Source of the DNA: an uncultured Clostridia bacterium | GTDB lineage: Bacteria; Bacillota; Clostridia; Oscillospirales; Acutalibacteraceae | Length of the DNA stretch: 58,391 bases | Assembly (NCBI GenBank): GCA_937880805.1 | Contig: CALGRR010000123.1 | Span: 1-58,391, forward strand | Reading direction: 5' to 3' | In this document: in pieces, positions 1 to 8,481 of the stretch | Layout of the letters: every line of letters starts with the position of its first letter | Numbering within the stretch: position 1 is the first letter of the stretch | Program-made: the position numbers and the translations under genes | Notes under the pieces: model-generated | What the model was told of the DNA's origin: nothing | Database searches by the model: none | Seen by the model: the letters and a program-made list of their open reading frames with translations, nothing else

Positions 1-42
1 GGAAGAAGCGTACCAACAACATATTTCAAAACAACATAAAGC

Positions 43-70
43 AAAAACGGCATAGCCACAGCTATACCGT
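43..70 (-). terminator. Rho-independent terminator, leftward
   Basis: Nine-pair stem (arms 48-56 and 61-69, CACA loop, one wobble pair) followed on the minus strand by TTTTT. It lies about 85 bases beyond the stop of the MATE gene and probably ends the leftward run that starts at the YfcC gene. The stem core resembles the terminator at 18309-18338. Confidence 0.7.
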
Positions 71-108
71 TCAAATTACAATTATTTAGTTTTACTGCAA
101 GAGCCGCC

Positions 109-140
109 TTGGGGTAACTTCCTTATGGAGGGTACCCCAA
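109..140. repeat. Intergenic palindrome
   Basis: Arms TTGGGGTA (109-116) and TACCCCAA (133-140) are perfect complements. An inner stem CTTCC/GGAGG (118-122 with 127-131) closes a TTAT loop, with one A-G mismatch between the two stems. No T-tract follows on either strand, so it is not an ordinary terminator. It sits between the MATE stop and the terminator at 43-70. It could be a dispersed palindromic repeat or an mRNA 3'-end stabiliser; nothing in the window decides this. Confidence 0.6.
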
Positions 141-155
141 TGACAAGCCGTTTTT

Positions 156-1517
156 TTATTCCGTTCTTGTAACTGTTTTTACCCAGTTGAATTTATTAAC
201 TTTAACAACAGCAACCGCACATTTGAGAACCTGGTCTGCTTTAAGGCAGGCGAAGGTAACAACAACGGGGAATTTGAACACAAATGCACTCAGAAAGCTC
301 AGCGGCAAAACAATCAGCCACATAAATATAATATCGTTTTTAAGAACAAAAGAGGTTTCGCCGCCGCCCGAAACGATGCCGCAAAGGCAGGGTGCTTCAT
401 ATGCGGTGCCGATTACCGTAACGCAAAGCACCCAGATGAACTGATTGGTTATTTCAACCGTCTGCGGAGTTGCGTTATAAAAATCAATAATAAGATTCTT
501 TGATATCAGCAGTATGGCACTTGATGCAACGCCTATTGCAAGAAAAATAAGCTGAAGATTTTTGCTTCTTTGCTTAATTATTTCCATAGGTTTATTTTCG
601 CCGATGGTTTTGCCTATCAGCACGCAGGCAACATTGCTTGATGCATAGCAGATAACCGTTGCAACCTGAAAAAGAGTTGTTGCAATGCTGTTTGCAGCTA
701 TTGCACTTTCAATAAGCCTGCCGATGATTGCGCCCTGAATGCTCATTGCAATTCCCCAGGAAACGCTGCTCATCATAAGAGGAAGCCCGGTTTTGAAATA
801 ATCCCTGAACATCTGCTTATCGGCAGCAAACAAATCACGGATTCGCATTTCAAGCTTCTTATCTATTAATAAAATGTATATAAGAATAACCGTAAGCTCA
901 ATCGCTCTGGAAACGAGGGTGGCAACTGCGGCACCGCGAATTCCCATTTCGGGCATTCCGAGTTTGCCGTAAATGAGAATATAGTTAAGAAAAATATTAA
1001 CCGCAAAGGATGAAAGAGAAACATAAAAGCCGATTTTAACCGTTTCAACGCTGCGGAGAACAGAGAGAAGAATCGTTGAAAGGGTAAACATCAGGTATGT
1101 GTGCTTGATAACATCCAGATATTCAACCGACTGAGCAATAACGGCTTCTTTATCGGTAAATAATCTGATAAGAGTTTCGGGTGCGATTGCGGCAAAAGCA
1201 AAAATAACTGCGGTAAAAATAATTCCAATCCATATCGCAACAGCAGAAACCCTTAATATAGGCTTCTTTTCACGCTTGCCCCAATACTGCGAAGCAATAA
1301 CGGTCATTCCCGAGGAGATGCCCGAAGCCGCCATGTTGAGAAAAAACTGTATGTTATTGCAAATGCCGACTCCGCTGAGTGCCGTTTCGCTGTATGCACC
1401 CATCATAACCGAGTCAGCAAGGTTGACGCCGAAAACTATAAGGTTTTGCAAGGCCATTGTGAATGTCATTGCAAAAAAAGCTTTATAGAAGCTTTTGTCT
1501 GAAATTTTTGTTTTCAT
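156..1517 (-). CDS. MATE family efflux transporter
   Basis: A 453-residue polytopic membrane protein of the MATE (multidrug and toxin extrusion) family, which exports cationic drugs or metabolites using a Na+ or H+ gradient. The sequence shows about twelve hydrophobic segments in two halves, with the usual N-terminal pattern of a short polar leader and then TM1 containing FGVNLADSVMMG; the length is typical. I start at the ATG at 1517, preceded by GGGAGAAAC. The upstream in-frame ATG at 1553 lies inside the terminator of the preceding trkH gene. It is the last gene of the leftward run and is separated from trkH by that terminator, so it probably depends on readthrough or its own promoter. Substrate unknown. 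Confidence 0.93.
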   Translation of the reverse strand: MKTKISDKSFYKAFFAMTFTMALQNLIVFGVNLADSVMMGAYSETALSGVGICNNIQFFLNMAASGISSGMTVIASQYWGKREKKPILRVSAVAIWIGIIFTAVIFAFAAIAPETLIRLFTDKEAVIAQSVEYLDVIKHTYLMFTLSTILLSVLRSVETVKIGFYVSLSSFAVNIFLNYILIYGKLGMPEMGIRGAAVATLVSRAIELTVILIYILLIDKKLEMRIRDLFAADKQMFRDYFKTGLPLMMSSVSWGIAMSIQGAIIGRLIESAIAANSIATTLFQVATVICYASSNVACVLIGKTIGENKPMEIIKQRSKNLQLIFLAIGVASSAILLISKNLIIDFYNATPQTVEITNQFIWVLCVTVIGTAYEAPCLCGIVSGGGETSFVLKNDIIFMWLIVLPLSFLSAFVFKFPVVVTFACLKADQVLKCAVAVVKVNKFNWVKTVTRTE

Positions 1518-1532
1518 TTTTTTGTTTCTCCC

Positions 1533-1560
1533 TAAAAAAGGATGCCGAAGCATCCTCTTT
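1533..1560 (-). terminator. Terminator between trkH and the MATE gene
   Basis: Stem GGATGC / GCATCC (1540-1545 and 1550-1555) around a four-base loop, followed on the minus strand by TTTTTT. It starts directly after the trkH stop and would end most trkH transcripts before the MATE gene. It overlaps the longer MATE reading frame and so supports the start at 1517. Confidence 0.8.
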
Positions 1561-1562
1561 TT

Positions 1563-3011
1563 TTATGTGTATTTTCTTGACCATGCGTAGGGAGAGAAGA
1601 GCATAAGCATAGGAATAAGCTCAAGTCTGCCTGCCAGCATATCGAAGGAAAGAACTATTTTGCTCAGGACCGAAAAATCTGCAAAATTACCTGCAGGGCC
1701 AACTGCACCAAGCCCGGGACCTATATTGCCAACGCAGGCAATAACAGCGGTAGAGGTGGTTGTAAAATCTCTGCCGTCAAGTGAAACAAGAAGCATCGAG
1801 CCTGCCAAAATCAGCATATAAGTTGCAAAGAAAACCGAAACGCTTTTAACAATCGGTTCTTCAACTGTTCGTTTATCCATTTTTACCGTTTCAATGCTTC
1901 TGGGATTAAGTGCTTTTTTTATGTCACGGAGTCCGCTTTTAACAAGAATAACAAGGCGGGAAACTTTTATACCGCCGCCCGTTGAGCCTGCACATGCTCC
2001 GATAATCATCAGTATAACAAGCACGGTTTTTGCAATCATTGGCCAGGTGTCAAAGTTTGTTGATGAAAAGCCGGTGGTTGTTATTATTGATGAAACCTGG
2101 AAAAATGCGTGGCGGAAGGATTCTCCCACAGAATGCTTTGTTGAAATGAGGCTGGTTGCAATAATGAGCACGGAGGCGGCAACAACTCCGATATACCAGC
2201 GAAGCTCTTCGCTTTTAAGAGCCTGCTTGCCGTGCTTGATAATCATAAGATAATAAAGGTTGAAGTTTACGCCGAAAAGAAGCATAAACACGGCTATCAC
2301 CATTTCGGCATAAAGGCTGTTATAGCCTTCAATGCTGTTATTGAGTATTCCGAAACCGCCCGTGCCTGCCGTTGCAAAGCTGTTTACTATGCAGTCAAAA
2401 AGGGGCATACCGCCTGCAAAAAGCATTATAATTTCTATGGCGGTCATAACGCAGTAAATTCCGTAAAGAATTCTTGCAGAAGCACGGAGCTTTGAAACAA
2501 GCTTGCCAACCGTTGGACCGGGCACCTCTGCCCTCATAACGTGCATCGAGGAGCTTTCTGTTTTGGGCATAATTGCAATAACAAAAACAAGAATGCCCAT
2601 ACCGCCAATCCAATGAGTGAAGCTTCTCCAGAAAAGCAGGCTTTTGGGCAGGGCTTCAACGCTTCGCAGAATGGTTGAGCCTGTTGTTGTAAAGCCCGAA
2701 ACAGTTTCAAAAAAAGCATCGATAAAATGGGGAATATGACCGCTTATAAAAAACGGCAGAGCACCGAATAATGACATTAAAATCCACGAGAGTGCAACAA
2801 TAACATAGCCGTCTTTTGCATAAATAGTCTGATTTTTCGGCTTTTTTCTAACAGCAAGCAGTCCCGTTACGGATAAAGCCGCAATGGTAAGTGCAAAGGC
2901 AAGCAGAGTATCATCGCCATAAAAAATCGCTCCGATAGCGGGAAATATCAGCAGGGCAGCCTCAACAAGCAGAATCCTACCTATGCTGAAGGAAACCATT
3001 TTATAATTCAT
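1563..3011 (-). CDS. trkH: Potassium uptake protein TrkH
   Basis: A 482-residue pore-forming membrane subunit of the Trk/Ktr potassium transporter. Four selectivity-filter-like P-loops are visible: SGFTTTGST (near residue 107), ATAGTGGFG (near 217), ITTTGFSS (near 310) and GNIGPGLG (near 428). The GSTGGGIKVSR stretch follows the third repeat. The gate is controlled by the cytoplasmic TrkA ring, whose gene lies 18 bases upstream in the same operon. Family, length and partner all agree. A terminator follows directly. Confidence 0.96.
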   Translation of the reverse strand: MNYKMVSFSIGRILLVEAALLIFPAIGAIFYGDDTLLAFALTIAALSVTGLLAVRKKPKNQTIYAKDGYVIVALSWILMSLFGALPFFISGHIPHFIDAFFETVSGFTTTGSTILRSVEALPKSLLFWRSFTHWIGGMGILVFVIAIMPKTESSSMHVMRAEVPGPTVGKLVSKLRASARILYGIYCVMTAIEIIMLFAGGMPLFDCIVNSFATAGTGGFGILNNSIEGYNSLYAEMVIAVFMLLFGVNFNLYYLMIIKHGKQALKSEELRWYIGVVAASVLIIATSLISTKHSVGESFRHAFFQVSSIITTTGFSSTNFDTWPMIAKTVLVILMIIGACAGSTGGGIKVSRLVILVKSGLRDIKKALNPRSIETVKMDKRTVEEPIVKSVSVFFATYMLILAGSMLLVSLDGRDFTTTSTAVIACVGNIGPGLGAVGPAGNFADFSVLSKIVLSFDMLAGRLELIPMLMLFSPYAWSRKYT

Positions 3012-3029
3012 ACTCAGGACCTCCGCAAA

Positions 3030-4385
3030 TCAAACAAAAATATCGTGAAGGTCTTCAACTATTCTGCCTGCGGTAACAACAATGATGCTGTCATTTGCTT
3101 TCATAACCTCATTACCGTCGGGGAAAATAATTTTTCCGTTTCTGTTGATGCAACCGATAAGAATGTTGGGCAGAATTTTAAGGTCTTTGAACGGAATATT
3201 TTCATATCCAGCATCTTCGGGAACGATGAATTCGGCAGCCTCAACCTTGCCTTCGCAAAGCTTATGAAGAGTTTTAATCTGTGAATTGCCCGCAGAGTTA
3301 TCAAGTGCTCTTACATACCTTGTAACAAGATTACCTGCAACAATCTGGGGGGAAACAACCGTATCAAGACCTATATCATTGAGAATGGAATATGAATGGC
3401 GGTTTACCTTGGTTATAACCTTGTTAACTCCCTTTGACTCGGCATACATAGAAACAATGATGTTTTCTTCGTCAATGCCCGTGAGTGCAACGAGAGCATC
3501 CTGATTTTCGATATGCTGCTCATCAAGAATTTCCTGGTCTGTTCCGTCACCGTGAATGATGGTGCAATCGTCAAGCATATCGTTGAGGTTATAGCATCTG
3601 TCGGTATCGTTTTCGATGATTTTGATGTTTCTGCCCGTATCGGTGAGAAGCTTTGCAAGGTAATAGCCTATTCTGCCGCCGCCGATAATCATAACATTTT
3701 TAATCTTGTGCTTATAAACACCTGTTTGCTTCATAAACGTTGAAAGCTGAGAACGGGTGCCCGTTATGCTGATTATATCGTCGCATTTAAGAATGAAATT
3801 ACCTGAGGGAATATAAACCTCATCGCCTCTCTGAACCGCACAAACAAGAACCTTTGCTTTCGTTTTCTTTCTGATTTCATAAAGAGGAAGCTCGCAAAGG
3901 GGGTTATCCGAATGAATACGGATTCTTGCAATTTCAACCTTGCCCCTTGAGAAAGAATCAAGATTTGCGGCAGAGGGGAAACGGATAATTCTTGAAATTT
4001 CATTTGCCGTTTCAAACTCGGGATTAACAATCATATTAATGCCAAGCTCGTAGCGTAAAAACTGCGTTTGCGAAGAATAGGCAGGGTTACGCACTCTGGC
4101 AATAGTGTTCTCAACACCCATTCTTGTGGCAATAAGGCAGGTGAGAATGTTCATTTCGTCAGAGGCGGTTGCGGCAATAATAAGCTTTGCCTTGGCAGCA
4201 CCCGCTTCTTCAAGTGTATCGCAGATTGCACCGCTGCCCCAGACGCCCATAACATCATATGAGTCAACCGCAGCAGTAACCTTTTCGTTATTGGTATCAA
4301 CAACGGTAATGCTGTGGCCTTCGGTTACAAGCTGTTTTGTGAGTGTTAAACCGAGCTTGCCCAGACCAACAATTATAATATGCAT
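3030..4385 (-). CDS. trkA: Trk potassium system NAD-binding protein TrkA
   Basis: A 451-residue cytoplasmic regulator that binds NAD(H) or ATP and gates TrkH. It has two tandem RCK units. The first Rossmann domain starts with GLGKLG at residues 7-12 and the second with IIGGGRIGYYLAK near 233; each is followed by an RCK_C (TrkA_C) domain. RCK_C domains of Ktr/Trk proteins are established c-di-AMP receptors in several Firmicutes, and a c-di-AMP phosphodiesterase gene (gdpP) is in this window. Whether this protein binds c-di-AMP is inference. It is co-oriented with trkH and the upstream MFS gene, with gaps of 18 and 23 bases. Confidence 0.96.
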   Translation of the reverse strand: MHIIIVGLGKLGLTLTKQLVTEGHSITVVDTNNEKVTAAVDSYDVMGVWGSGAICDTLEEAGAAKAKLIIAATASDEMNILTCLIATRMGVENTIARVRNPAYSSQTQFLRYELGINMIVNPEFETANEISRIIRFPSAANLDSFSRGKVEIARIRIHSDNPLCELPLYEIRKKTKAKVLVCAVQRGDEVYIPSGNFILKCDDIISITGTRSQLSTFMKQTGVYKHKIKNVMIIGGGRIGYYLAKLLTDTGRNIKIIENDTDRCYNLNDMLDDCTIIHGDGTDQEILDEQHIENQDALVALTGIDEENIIVSMYAESKGVNKVITKVNRHSYSILNDIGLDTVVSPQIVAGNLVTRYVRALDNSAGNSQIKTLHKLCEGKVEAAEFIVPEDAGYENIPFKDLKILPNILIGCINRNGKIIFPDGNEVMKANDSIIVVTAGRIVEDLHDIFV

Positions 4386-4408
4386 ATCAATAAGCCTTCT
4401 TTAAATGA

Positions 4409-5743
4409 TTATTTATTTGCAGTGCTTTCTTTTTTGAATTCCTTTGTAAGGAAAAAGAGGGGGAAAATAATAAGTGCTCCGACTATTGCCGCACCGAGAT
4501 AAATGTGGGGTGCGGGAATATCAACCATAATGCCGTATTCATTCTGATACTGTGCGGTAGCAAAGATTTCGGTGATTTTTGCGGCAACTCTGGGTCCTAT
4601 AAGCATAGGAAGAAGAACAGAGAAAATCATTCTTATGCCCTGAAGCTGACCTGCTTTATCCTCGGGTGTAAAGTCACGGATGGCTGCGTTGAGCATAATC
4701 ATAAGAAGTCCGTAGCCAACGAGTGCAACAATAGCTGCAAGAGCAAAATAGATTATATTTCTGTCTGCAAAATAAACAAGAATAAGACCAACAATAAAGA
4801 ATGCAGCAGAGGGGAAGAGGAAGGGTGCCTTGCCTTTTTTATCGCTCATTATGATAATGTAAACGAATGCGGCAACCATACAGCCGAAAACAGCGATTGC
4901 AAGAATAACTGTGGGAACTGTGAGCTTGAGAGTTTCCATATCTATATAGTGGTCAACATAAATGAAAAGATAGGGGAAGAAGAGCTGGCTTGCTATTGAG
5001 AAAATACCCATACTTATAAGAGAAAGATAGAGGCTCTTGTTGCTCTTTATAACAGAGGGCTTGAAGCCGTAGATGAGGCACTCAATAAAGCTGCTGTCTG
5101 ATTTGATGCCGTTTCTTGAATCCTTGATTGAGAAAATGCCGATAACACCGCAAAGGGTAACAATAAGGCCAAGACCTATAAAGCAGGCAGGGTATCCGAA
5201 TTTTCCCGAAAGAGCTCCGAAAGCAGCGGTAACAACAACCATTGCGATAACGGGAAGAAGAGCAAGGATTGATTCTGTTTTAGCTCTGTTTGAAGGTGAT
5301 GTAATATCGGTAATCCAGGCGTTGAATGCGGCATCGTTACTTGTTGAACCCATAAATGTCATAATGCAGTCCATAACAATAACTATTGTAACGGTTGTTG
5401 CGATTGCGGCTGTGGGAGTTGTGCCAATAATCTTTGCAACATTTTCGGGGGAGATGAAGGCAAAAGCCATAACGGTTATACCCCAGATAACATAGCCGCC
5501 GCAGATAAATATTTTTCTTTTGTTGAACTTATCGCTCAGGCTGCCCATAAAGAGTGTTGTGAGAACGGCAACAACGGAGCTTGCGGCAACCATATTTGAA
5601 ATATCAACTGAATCGCCGCCGATTTCATTGAAGAGGAAAAGGTTGAAGAAGTTGTTTTCAACAGCCCATGCAACCTGACCCATAAAGCCGAAAAGAAGAA
5701 TATTCATAATAAGGGATTTGCTCAATTTGTCACTTTTATTCAT
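4409..5743 (-). CDS. MFS transporter, sugar-porter-like
   Basis: A 444-residue twelve-helix permease of the major facilitator superfamily. After a short polar N-terminus comes a first helix with GFMGQVAWAVENNFF, a pattern seen in GPH/SLC45-like MFS proteins that carry sugars. The loop after helix 2 has the MFS motif MGSLSDKFNKRK (near residue 63). The C-terminus is polar (KEFKKESTANK). It sits between a phosphoesterase gene and trkA. The substrate cannot be read from sequence; a di- or oligosaccharide is a guess from family resemblance. Confidence 0.88.
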   Translation of the reverse strand: MNKSDKLSKSLIMNILLFGFMGQVAWAVENNFFNLFLFNEIGGDSVDISNMVAASSVVAVLTTLFMGSLSDKFNKRKIFICGGYVIWGITVMAFAFISPENVAKIIGTTPTAAIATTVTIVIVMDCIMTFMGSTSNDAAFNAWITDITSPSNRAKTESILALLPVIAMVVVTAAFGALSGKFGYPACFIGLGLIVTLCGVIGIFSIKDSRNGIKSDSSFIECLIYGFKPSVIKSNKSLYLSLISMGIFSIASQLFFPYLFIYVDHYIDMETLKLTVPTVILAIAVFGCMVAAFVYIIIMSDKKGKAPFLFPSAAFFIVGLILVYFADRNIIYFALAAIVALVGYGLLMIMLNAAIRDFTPEDKAGQLQGIRMIFSVLLPMLIGPRVAAKITEIFATAQYQNEYGIMVDIPAPHIYLGAAIVGALIIFPLFFLTKEFKKESTANK

Positions 5744-5761
5744 TGTTGTTTCCTCCGAAAA

Positions 5762-6883
5762 TTATAATAAAAACTTTGCAATAAGGAATGCGATAATGCC
5801 AACGCCCGCAATGCCTGCGGCAGCATAGCCGAGAATATGAAGAATCAGGCTCTGCCTGTCTGATATGGTTCTCATAACGGGGCCGAGAGATTCGCATTTA
5901 AGACCGAATTGTTTGAACCGCTTGAGCTCGTGAGTGAATGAGGATAAATCCTTTTCGTCAAGAGTGACGCATCTTACGCAGCTTTTGCAGCCGTCTGTGT
6001 AGGCTCTGAAGCCTGCGGTTTTATGCTGTGCAAGCATAATTCCGTCAACAAAGCCGCTGAAATCATTGAGATGGTCGTGACCGAAAAAAGCAGCGAGCAC
6101 TCCGCCAACCTTTTTCCAGCTTGCAAACTGACCGCTGTTAACATCGGGCGAGCAGGGGCCTTCTCCGTGATAACCGAGGCATCCTTTTTTCTTAACATAG
6201 AAGGTGTTGCTGTGAGCTCCGTAGCCTCTGAAAGCAATCGGAAGCTCCCAGAATTTTGCCTTTCTCAAAAGCTCATATTCTTCGGGCACGGGAGTGTGCT
6301 GAAAAACAAAAGAGGGCATCGGCTTACCGCCGTTTATCTCACGGAGCTTTTCGCTTTCTTCTTCAAACCATTCAATCTGGTCGGCGTGAACGTTATCATA
6401 ATGTGAAAGACTTCTGTCTTCATAGCAGTTGTTTGAATCTATAAACCACAGACAGAAAAGGGGAGTTTCGCCGTCTGAAGAATAAATAAGCTCCCTGAAG
6501 TTTGCGTTGCCCGTAACCTGCGGGGGTGTATCGTTTCTTGCAATAACACCGAGGCTTTTATAAATTTCAATAACTTCATCCTCGTGCCCGTGGTCGTGCT
6601 CGTGATTGCCCAATATAGCGGCAACGGGGATTTTTCTGCGGATTATGGGTTCAATAACAGCCTGCATCATTTCTTTGAATTCGGCAGGTGAATCGGCAAT
6701 TTTGTCGGTGTTGCAGTTATCGCCGAGAAGCACGCATAAATCGGGCTTGTATTCATCAAGTGCGGCATTCATCAGCTTCTGCATATCCTTGAACCGGGGA
6801 TTGGTTTTGTAATCGTAATGCTCGTGAATATCGCCGAAGAGCAGAATTCTGAACTTTCCGTCTTTATTAAATTTCAGCTTCAT
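5762..6883 (-). CDS. Calcineurin-like metallophosphoesterase, C-terminally anchored
   Basis: A 373-residue metal-dependent phosphoesterase. The di-metal motifs appear in order: FGDIHEH (near 16), LLGDNCN (near 53), LGNHEHD (near 91) and FGHDH (near 267). There is no signal peptide, while the last 25 or so residues are a single hydrophobic segment ending AFLIAKFLL, so the catalytic domain most likely faces the cytoplasm on a C-terminal anchor. A related protein at 56522-57700 is anchored at its N-terminus with the enzyme outside. The substrate is unknown. It lies 18 bases before the MFS gene and 10 bases after the YfcC gene, so co-transcription is likely. Confidence 0.9.
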   Translation of the reverse strand: MKLKFNKDGKFRILLFGDIHEHYDYKTNPRFKDMQKLMNAALDEYKPDLCVLLGDNCNTDKIADSPAEFKEMMQAVIEPIIRRKIPVAAILGNHEHDHGHEDEVIEIYKSLGVIARNDTPPQVTGNANFRELIYSSDGETPLFCLWFIDSNNCYEDRSLSHYDNVHADQIEWFEEESEKLREINGGKPMPSFVFQHTPVPEEYELLRKAKFWELPIAFRGYGAHSNTFYVKKKGCLGYHGEGPCSPDVNSGQFASWKKVGGVLAAFFGHDHLNDFSGFVDGIMLAQHKTAGFRAYTDGCKSCVRCVTLDEKDLSSFTHELKRFKQFGLKCESLGPVMRTISDRQSLILHILGYAAAGIAGVGIIAFLIAKFLL

Positions 6884-6893
6884 TTCTTTCTCC

Positions 6894-8339
6894 TTATGTG
6901 TAGTTAATTGCTATAGCCGTCAACATAAGTGCAACGGAAGCAATGCCTTCAAGTGCAAAGAGCTTCCAGGAAAATCTGAGCCATTTTCCGTAAGTTATAT
7001 TAACAAGCCCTATTGCGATAATCATTATTCCGCTTGTGGGGTAAAGAAGGTTTGTGAAGCCGTCACCGAAGCAGAAGGCAAGGGTAACGCTCTGTGCGGA
7101 AACGCCGACCATTTCGGCAAGAGGCAGAACGAGAGGCATAACAAGAAAAGCTTTTGCCGTGCCGCTGCCGATAAAGAATTCAAGAATAACGATGAAAACA
7201 AAAAGAATAAGAATTGCGGAGTAGGGACTTAAGCCCTGAATGAGATTATAAACAAAATTAAGAATCGTCGGGATGATGTTGCCTTCGTCAAGTATATAGG
7301 TTATTGCGAGAATAATCAGAATAAGCGGTATGATGGGAGCAACGGTTTTTATTCCTTCGCCGAAGCTTTTGAAAAGGCTTTTGCCGCGAAGTCCCGAAAA
7401 ATATCCCGCAAGCAGACCGCCCGTGAAAAAAAGAATTGCCATACAGGGCAGGGAAATCATTCCCTCTGTTCCGAGAATAAAATCAAGAATTATTCCCGCA
7501 AGAACGCCGAGAAGACAGAATAAAAAGGCTTTTGCGGCCTTGCTGATTTGCTTGTCGCTGATTATTGCGACGCTGTCGTCAAGTCTGTATTTTTCGCGGA
7601 GTGCAATATCCGTTTCGTAGCAGAGGGATTTTTGCGGATTCTTTTCAATCTTCTTTGCATAAAGAGTAACAAAGCCCGCAAGAACAAGATAAATAACAAT
7701 GAAAACGATTATTCTGTAGCCGAGACCCGAAAAAATCGGAATGCCTGCCATTTTCTGAACAGTAACAACATTGAACGGATTGAAGGTTGCGGCGGTAAAT
7801 CCGAAAGCAATGGAAACAAGGCTTATGCAAAGCCCCACAAATGAATCCCAGCCGAGTGCGAGAGAAATTGCAACGGTAATCGGAACAAGAGTTACCGATT
7901 CTTCAAGTATGCCTGCGGTTGAGCTTAAAAGCATACAGATTAAAATCATACTGTTGAGAAGAAGATATTTGCGGTTTCCGAATTTATTGATAACAACCGC
8001 CATTATGTATTTGAGCACGCTGCATTTATCAAGAATAAGAAATGTGCCGCCGATAATAACGATAAAAAGAATTATCGCAAGACCCGTCAGCGAGCTTTCG
8101 GAGCCGAAGAGAAGAACGGGGGCAAGGAAGATTTTCCATATCGGCATTTTATCTTCAATTTCACGGTAGGTTCCGTTTATTATGCTTCCGTTTTCGTCAA
8201 GGTCATATAAGCCTCGGGGCATAACCTGAGTGAGAACTCCGGCAAAAGCCATAATTCCTGCAAGTAATATGCAAATGAGAGCAATCGTTTTTTTGTTCAG
8301 AGTTATGCCGGATTGTTTGTTTTCGGTAGATAAATCCAT
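6894..8339 (-). CDS. YfcC/DcuC-family carboxylate or peptide carrier
   Basis: A 481-residue membrane protein of the YfcC group (DcuC/AbgT-like, ion transporter superfamily). It has a hydrophobic N-terminal helix (ALICILLAGIMAFAGVL), then a periplasmic-type loop with MPRGLYDLDENGSI, then about eleven further helices. Two re-entrant-like segments carry EESVTLVPITVAI and GSGTAKAFLVMPL, typical of the family. Substrates of this family are poorly defined; C4-dicarboxylates, acetate and amino acids have been discussed. It is the first gene of the leftward run, with a promoter at 8370-8399. Confidence 0.85.
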   Translation of the reverse strand: MDLSTENKQSGITLNKKTIALICILLAGIMAFAGVLTQVMPRGLYDLDENGSIINGTYREIEDKMPIWKIFLAPVLLFGSESSLTGLAIILFIVIIGGTFLILDKCSVLKYIMAVVINKFGNRKYLLLNSMILICMLLSSTAGILEESVTLVPITVAISLALGWDSFVGLCISLVSIAFGFTAATFNPFNVVTVQKMAGIPIFSGLGYRIIVFIVIYLVLAGFVTLYAKKIEKNPQKSLCYETDIALREKYRLDDSVAIISDKQISKAAKAFLFCLLGVLAGIILDFILGTEGMISLPCMAILFFTGGLLAGYFSGLRGKSLFKSFGEGIKTVAPIIPLILIILAITYILDEGNIIPTILNFVYNLIQGLSPYSAILILFVFIVILEFFIGSGTAKAFLVMPLVLPLAEMVGVSAQSVTLAFCFGDGFTNLLYPTSGIMIIAIGLVNITYGKWLRFSWKLFALEGIASVALMLTAIAINYT

Positions 8340-8369
8340 AAACTTCCTCCGATTTTATTTATAGAATGC

Positions 8370-8399
8370 ATTGTAACACAACTGTGTACTGTTTTGCAA
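8370..8399 (-). promoter_or_regulatory. Promoter for the YfcC-phosphoesterase-MFS-trkAH run
   Basis: On the minus strand, TTGCAA (8394-8399) and TACAAT (8370-8375) are separated by 18 bases, 31 bases before the YfcC start codon. Divergent from the promoter at 8424-8452. Confidence 0.6.
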
Positions 8400-8423
8400 C
8401 GGAATATTAAATAAAAATAACTA

Positions 8424-8452
8424 TTGTATGAATAAAAATTATGTGATACAAT
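8424..8452 (+). promoter_or_regulatory. Promoter for the secreted hydrolase gene
   Basis: TTGTAT (8424-8429), 17-base spacer, TACAAT (8447-8452). The start codon is 30 bases downstream, after an AGAAAGG ribosome binding site. Confidence 0.6.
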
Positions 8453-8481
8453 ATAATCCATCAAAAGAAAGGATGTTTTTT

